Source: Candidatus Wallbacteria bacterium (lineage in GTDB: Bacteria; Muiribacteriota; UBA6191; JACPRK01). From it: a stretch of DNA of 64,000 nt. The stretch lies in NCBI GenBank assembly GCA_016213845.1, contig JACQZN010000036.1, forward strand, positions 1-64,000, given 5' to 3'. This document shows positions 62,026-64,000 of the stretch, in pieces (position 1 is the stretch's first letter; every line of letters begins with the position of its first letter). The notes beneath the pieces were generated by a model. It was not told where the DNA came from. It made no database searches and saw nothing but the letters and a program-made list of their open reading frames with translations. A program made the translations under genes and the position numbers.

Positions 62026-62808
62026 TCACTCCTCCAGCGTGTGGGAAAGCCGTTGCGCGACCCCGGCCATCAGCAGCGTCCCCACCAGCAGCAGGCTCGA
62101 CACGGCGTTGATCTCGGGCGTCACGCCCTGCTTCACCATCGAGTAGATCGAGAGCGGCAGCGTCGTCGACCCCACCCCGGCCACGAAGCTCGTGATCACG
62201 TAGTCGTCGATCGACAGCGTGAAGACCATCAGCCCGCTCGAGACGATGCCCGGCAGGATGTGCGGCAGCGTCACCGTCCGGAACGTCGTCCACTCGTCCG
62301 CCCCCAAGTCCATCGCCGCTTCCTCCAGCGCCGGCTCCATCCCCGCCAGCCGCGATCGGACCGTCAGGATGACGTAGCTGATGGAGAACGCCACGTGCGC
62401 CAGCACGATCGTCACCACGGACAACCTCAGCCCGATCAACCCGAAGAAGATCACCAGCGACGCCGCAATCACGATCTCGGGGATGATGATCGGCAGGTGG
62501 ATGATCGCGTCGACCAGCTGCTCCTGGCGGCGATTCAGCCCCCGATCGATCGCATAGGCCGCCATCGTGCCCAGGAGCGTGGCGATGGCGGTCGTGGCGG
62601 CGGCCACGACCAGGCTGTTCCAGAGACTGGAGAGGAGCGGGCCGTTGTGCGCCAGAGCCAGGTACCAATCGAACGTGAACCCCTCCCAGGACGCCGTCAG
62701 CTTCGAACGATTGAAGCTGAACAGGATCAAGATCCCGATCGGCAGGTAGAGGAAAGCCAGCACGGAGACCCAACAAGCCGGCAGCAGGATGTCAGATCGT
62801 CGAGCCAT
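62026..62808 (-). CDS. potC: Spermidine/putrescine-type ABC transporter permease PotC
   Basis: The 260-residue protein has six membrane helices, the typical opening LYLPIGILILFSFNRSKLTASWEGFTFDWY and the EAA loop EEAAMDLGADEWTTFRTVTLPHILPGI. The late SIDDYVITSFVAGVGSTTLPLSIYS segment is characteristic of PotC. It overlaps potB by 17 nt. Confidence 0.93.
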   Translation of the reverse strand: MARRSDILLPACWVSVLAFLYLPIGILILFSFNRSKLTASWEGFTFDWYLALAHNGPLLSSLWNSLVVAAATTAIATLLGTMAAYAIDRGLNRRQEQLVDAIIHLPIIIPEIVIAASLVIFFGLIGLRLSVVTIVLAHVAFSISYVILTVRSRLAGMEPALEEAAMDLGADEWTTFRTVTLPHILPGIVSSGLMVFTLSIDDYVITSFVAGVGSTTLPLSIYSMVKQGVTPEINAVSSLLLVGTLLMAGVAQRLSHTLEE

Positions 62809-63664
62809 GCAGCGAATCGGTCCTGCCCTTCACCCTCATCGCCCCGACGAGCATGGTCAGCACGATCAAAGTCAGCAGAAAGCTGATCGCCGCCCCGAAC
62901 GGCTGGTCCCTCACCGAGGCGAACAGGTCCTGAACCCGGTTTCCGATCATGATGCTCTTGGAGCCTCCCAGGAGATCGGGCGTGACGAACGCCCCGAGCG
63001 ACGGGATGAACACGAACACCGTCCCGACGATGATGCCCGGCAGCGTCAAGGGAACCGTGACCGTCCAGAACGCCTGGGCCGGCGAGGCCCCCAGGTCCTC
63101 AGCCGCCTCGAGCAATCCGGTGTCGAGCCGCGACAGGGCCGAGTAGAGCGGCAGGATCATGAACGGAAGCTCTCCGTACACCAACCCCATCAACACCGCC
63201 GAATCGCAGTAGAGCAGCTTGAGCGGCTCCGAGACCAGCCCCATTCCCACCAGCATCGTGTTGATCAGCCCCTCGGTCCGCAGGAGCAAGATCCAGGCGT
63301 AGGTCCGGATCAAGAAGCTGGTCCAGAACGGCACCACCGCCAGCAACAGGTAGAAGCTGCGCCACTTGGGATCGGCCTTCAGCGCAATGTAGTACGCCGC
63401 CGGATAGGCCATCACCAGGCAGATGAGCGTCGTCGCCGCCGCCATCAGCACCGTCCGCACATAGATCGTCAGGTAGTCCGGCGCCAGCGCTCGCACATAG
63501 TTGCCGACACCGAACACCCACTCGATCCCCCCGTAGGTCCCGCGCCGCGCGAAGCTGATCACCAGCATCACCGCGATGGGAGCCAGGAAGAAGGCCAGCA
63601 GCCAGCCGAGCGCCGGGTCCAGGAGGGCTGCTTTCCAGGAGCTGCGCGAGTGGCGTTGGCTCAT
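62792..63664 (-). CDS. potB: Spermidine/putrescine-type ABC transporter permease PotB
   Basis: ATG 63664 (MSQRHSRSSWK) is preferred over the track start. The 290-residue protein has six helices, the EAA loop EAAEDLGASPAQAFWTVTVPLTLPGI and the PotB-type ending FIPSLGAFVTPDLLGGSKSIMIGN. It pairs with PotC. A G-run repeat separates it from potA, so the operon has been entered by a repeat. Confidence 0.92.
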   Translation of the reverse strand: MSQRHSRSSWKAALLDPALGWLLAFFLAPIAVMLVISFARRGTYGGIEWVFGVGNYVRALAPDYLTIYVRTVLMAAATTLICLVMAYPAAYYIALKADPKWRSFYLLLAVVPFWTSFLIRTYAWILLLRTEGLINTMLVGMGLVSEPLKLLYCDSAVLMGLVYGELPFMILPLYSALSRLDTGLLEAAEDLGASPAQAFWTVTVPLTLPGIIVGTVFVFIPSLGAFVTPDLLGGSKSIMIGNRVQDLFASVRDQPFGAAISFLLTLIVLTMLVGAMRVKGRTDSLHGSTI

Positions 63665-63755
63665 GGCGCCCACCAAAACACCCAAACGCCCCCGCAGCCC
63701 TGTTGAGTCTCGAAGTCTCCGAGAGGTCTCGCCTCACCTGTCACTTGCAAGAAAA

Positions 63756-63812
63756 CGGGGGTCCAGGGGGCCATTGGCCCCCTGGTGGGGGTTCGGGGGC
63801 AACGCCCCCGAC
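63756..63812. repeat. Dispersed G-run palindromic repeat, copy 3
   Basis: GGGGGTCCAGGGGGCCATTG is followed by GCCCCCTGG, then GGGGGTTCGGGGGCAACGCCCCCG, two adjoining hairpins. It is the most symmetric of the three copies and lies between potA and potB. Confidence 0.85.
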
Positions 63813-63841
63813 TACGATGAGTACCCCTCCCGCTCACCGTC

Positions 63842-64000
63842 TCAGCTCGCCTCCAGCACCAGCACGTTCTTGCTGTCGAAGCCGACCTGGACTTCGGAAC
63901 CCGCGAGCGCCCCGGGCCGGCTGGGTGAGAGCGCCTCGAGCGCGGTGCCGCCAGCGAGGGTCACACGCCGGGAGGTCGTCGGACCCGTGTACAGCAGATC
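63842..64000 (-). CDS. potA: C-terminal end of polyamine ABC transporter ATPase PotA (5' part outside window)
   Basis: The last 52 codons of a minus-strand gene are in the window: DLLYTGPTTSRRVTLAGGTA then ALEAL..., ending GSEVQVGFDSKNVLVLEAS. This is the TOBE-domain end of PotA-type ATPases (Y-x-G-x-x-x-R-x-x-V-x-L-x-x-G-x). Its place just before potB supports the call; the nucleotide-binding domain lies beyond the window. Confidence 0.75.
   Translation of the reverse strand, partial: DLLYTGPTTSRRVTLAGGTALEALSPSRPGALAGSEVQVGFDSKNVLVLEAS

Noticed and set aside
1-64000. CRISPR array, rRNA, tRNA or insertion sequence
   Set aside because: No regularly spaced repeats, rRNA-like sequence, tRNA-like fold or transposase frame was noticed; tRNA absence was judged by eye only.

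Overview
The window is a high-GC, gene-dense stretch of a Gram-negative bacterial chromosome. It carries a lipoprotein signal on a predicted outer-membrane exporter, periplasmic binding proteins and pseudopilins, but no rRNA, tRNA, CRISPR array or intact transposase that I can see. No marker gene fixes the taxon. The gene mix (AidB-like acyl-CoA dehydrogenase, CPA2 antiporter, PotABCD, many Ser/Thr and histidine kinases, dispersed REP-type palindromes) would fit an Acidobacteriota or deltaproteobacterial-type lineage, but that is a guess.

Layout. 0-8.3 kb: the end of an ABC-2 permease, a DAACS symporter, a REC-GAF-PAS regulator, an acyl-CoA dehydrogenase, a PAS hybrid histidine kinase with two receivers, and a small gene plus nucleotidyltransferase pair. 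8.3-18.9 kb (minus strand): a very large lipoprotein with TPR-like and beta-strand-rich regions, followed by a PgsB/CapB-type ligase with a HEAT-like N-terminus. 19.2-24.5 kb: a small ORF, a sugar-type ABC transporter without ATPase, a CPA2 cation/proton antiporter and a secreted beta-rich protein, mostly coupled by 4-nt overlaps. 24.6-28.9 kb (minus strand): a SPOR-like membrane protein, then marR - secreted paralog - ClC chloride channel. Four copies of the palindrome TTTGA(G/C)CTCAAA sit at the promoters of these units, which suggests one MarR regulon.

28.9-41.9 kb is a defence-type region. It holds a membrane RING-finger protein, an MNT-HEPN toxin-antitoxin pair, a broken four-helix-bundle gene, a complete RADAR system (rdrA ATPase, rdrB adenosine deaminase) and, 97 bp downstream on the same strand, an unusual fusion. 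In that fusion an isoleucyl-tRNA-synthetase-like body has lost both class I signature motifs (HIGH and KMSKS) and is joined to a leucine-dehydrogenase-like domain whose catalytic residues are kept. The fusion carries one apparent 1-nt frameshift. A Ser/Thr-kinase gene fragment follows.

42.3-52.5 kb: a DUF2975-like membrane protein, then a minus-strand operon of a CHASE2 sensor with a degenerate kinase domain, a tandem PgsC/CapC-type membrane protein, a secreted protein and a putative metal hydrolase. Together with the 8-19 kb locus this looks like a split system making and exporting a poly-gamma-glutamate-like polymer. 52.6-57.1 kb: a metallopeptidase-like gene invaded by a REP element, plus three pseudopilin-like genes. 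57.3-64 kb (minus strand): a Ser/Thr kinase, a Gly/Tyr-rich secreted protein, and a spermidine/putrescine-type transporter (potD, potC, potB and the end of potA).

Several palindromic repeat families are scattered between the genes and in two places have entered coding sequence. All family names are from memory of the families; no search was run.
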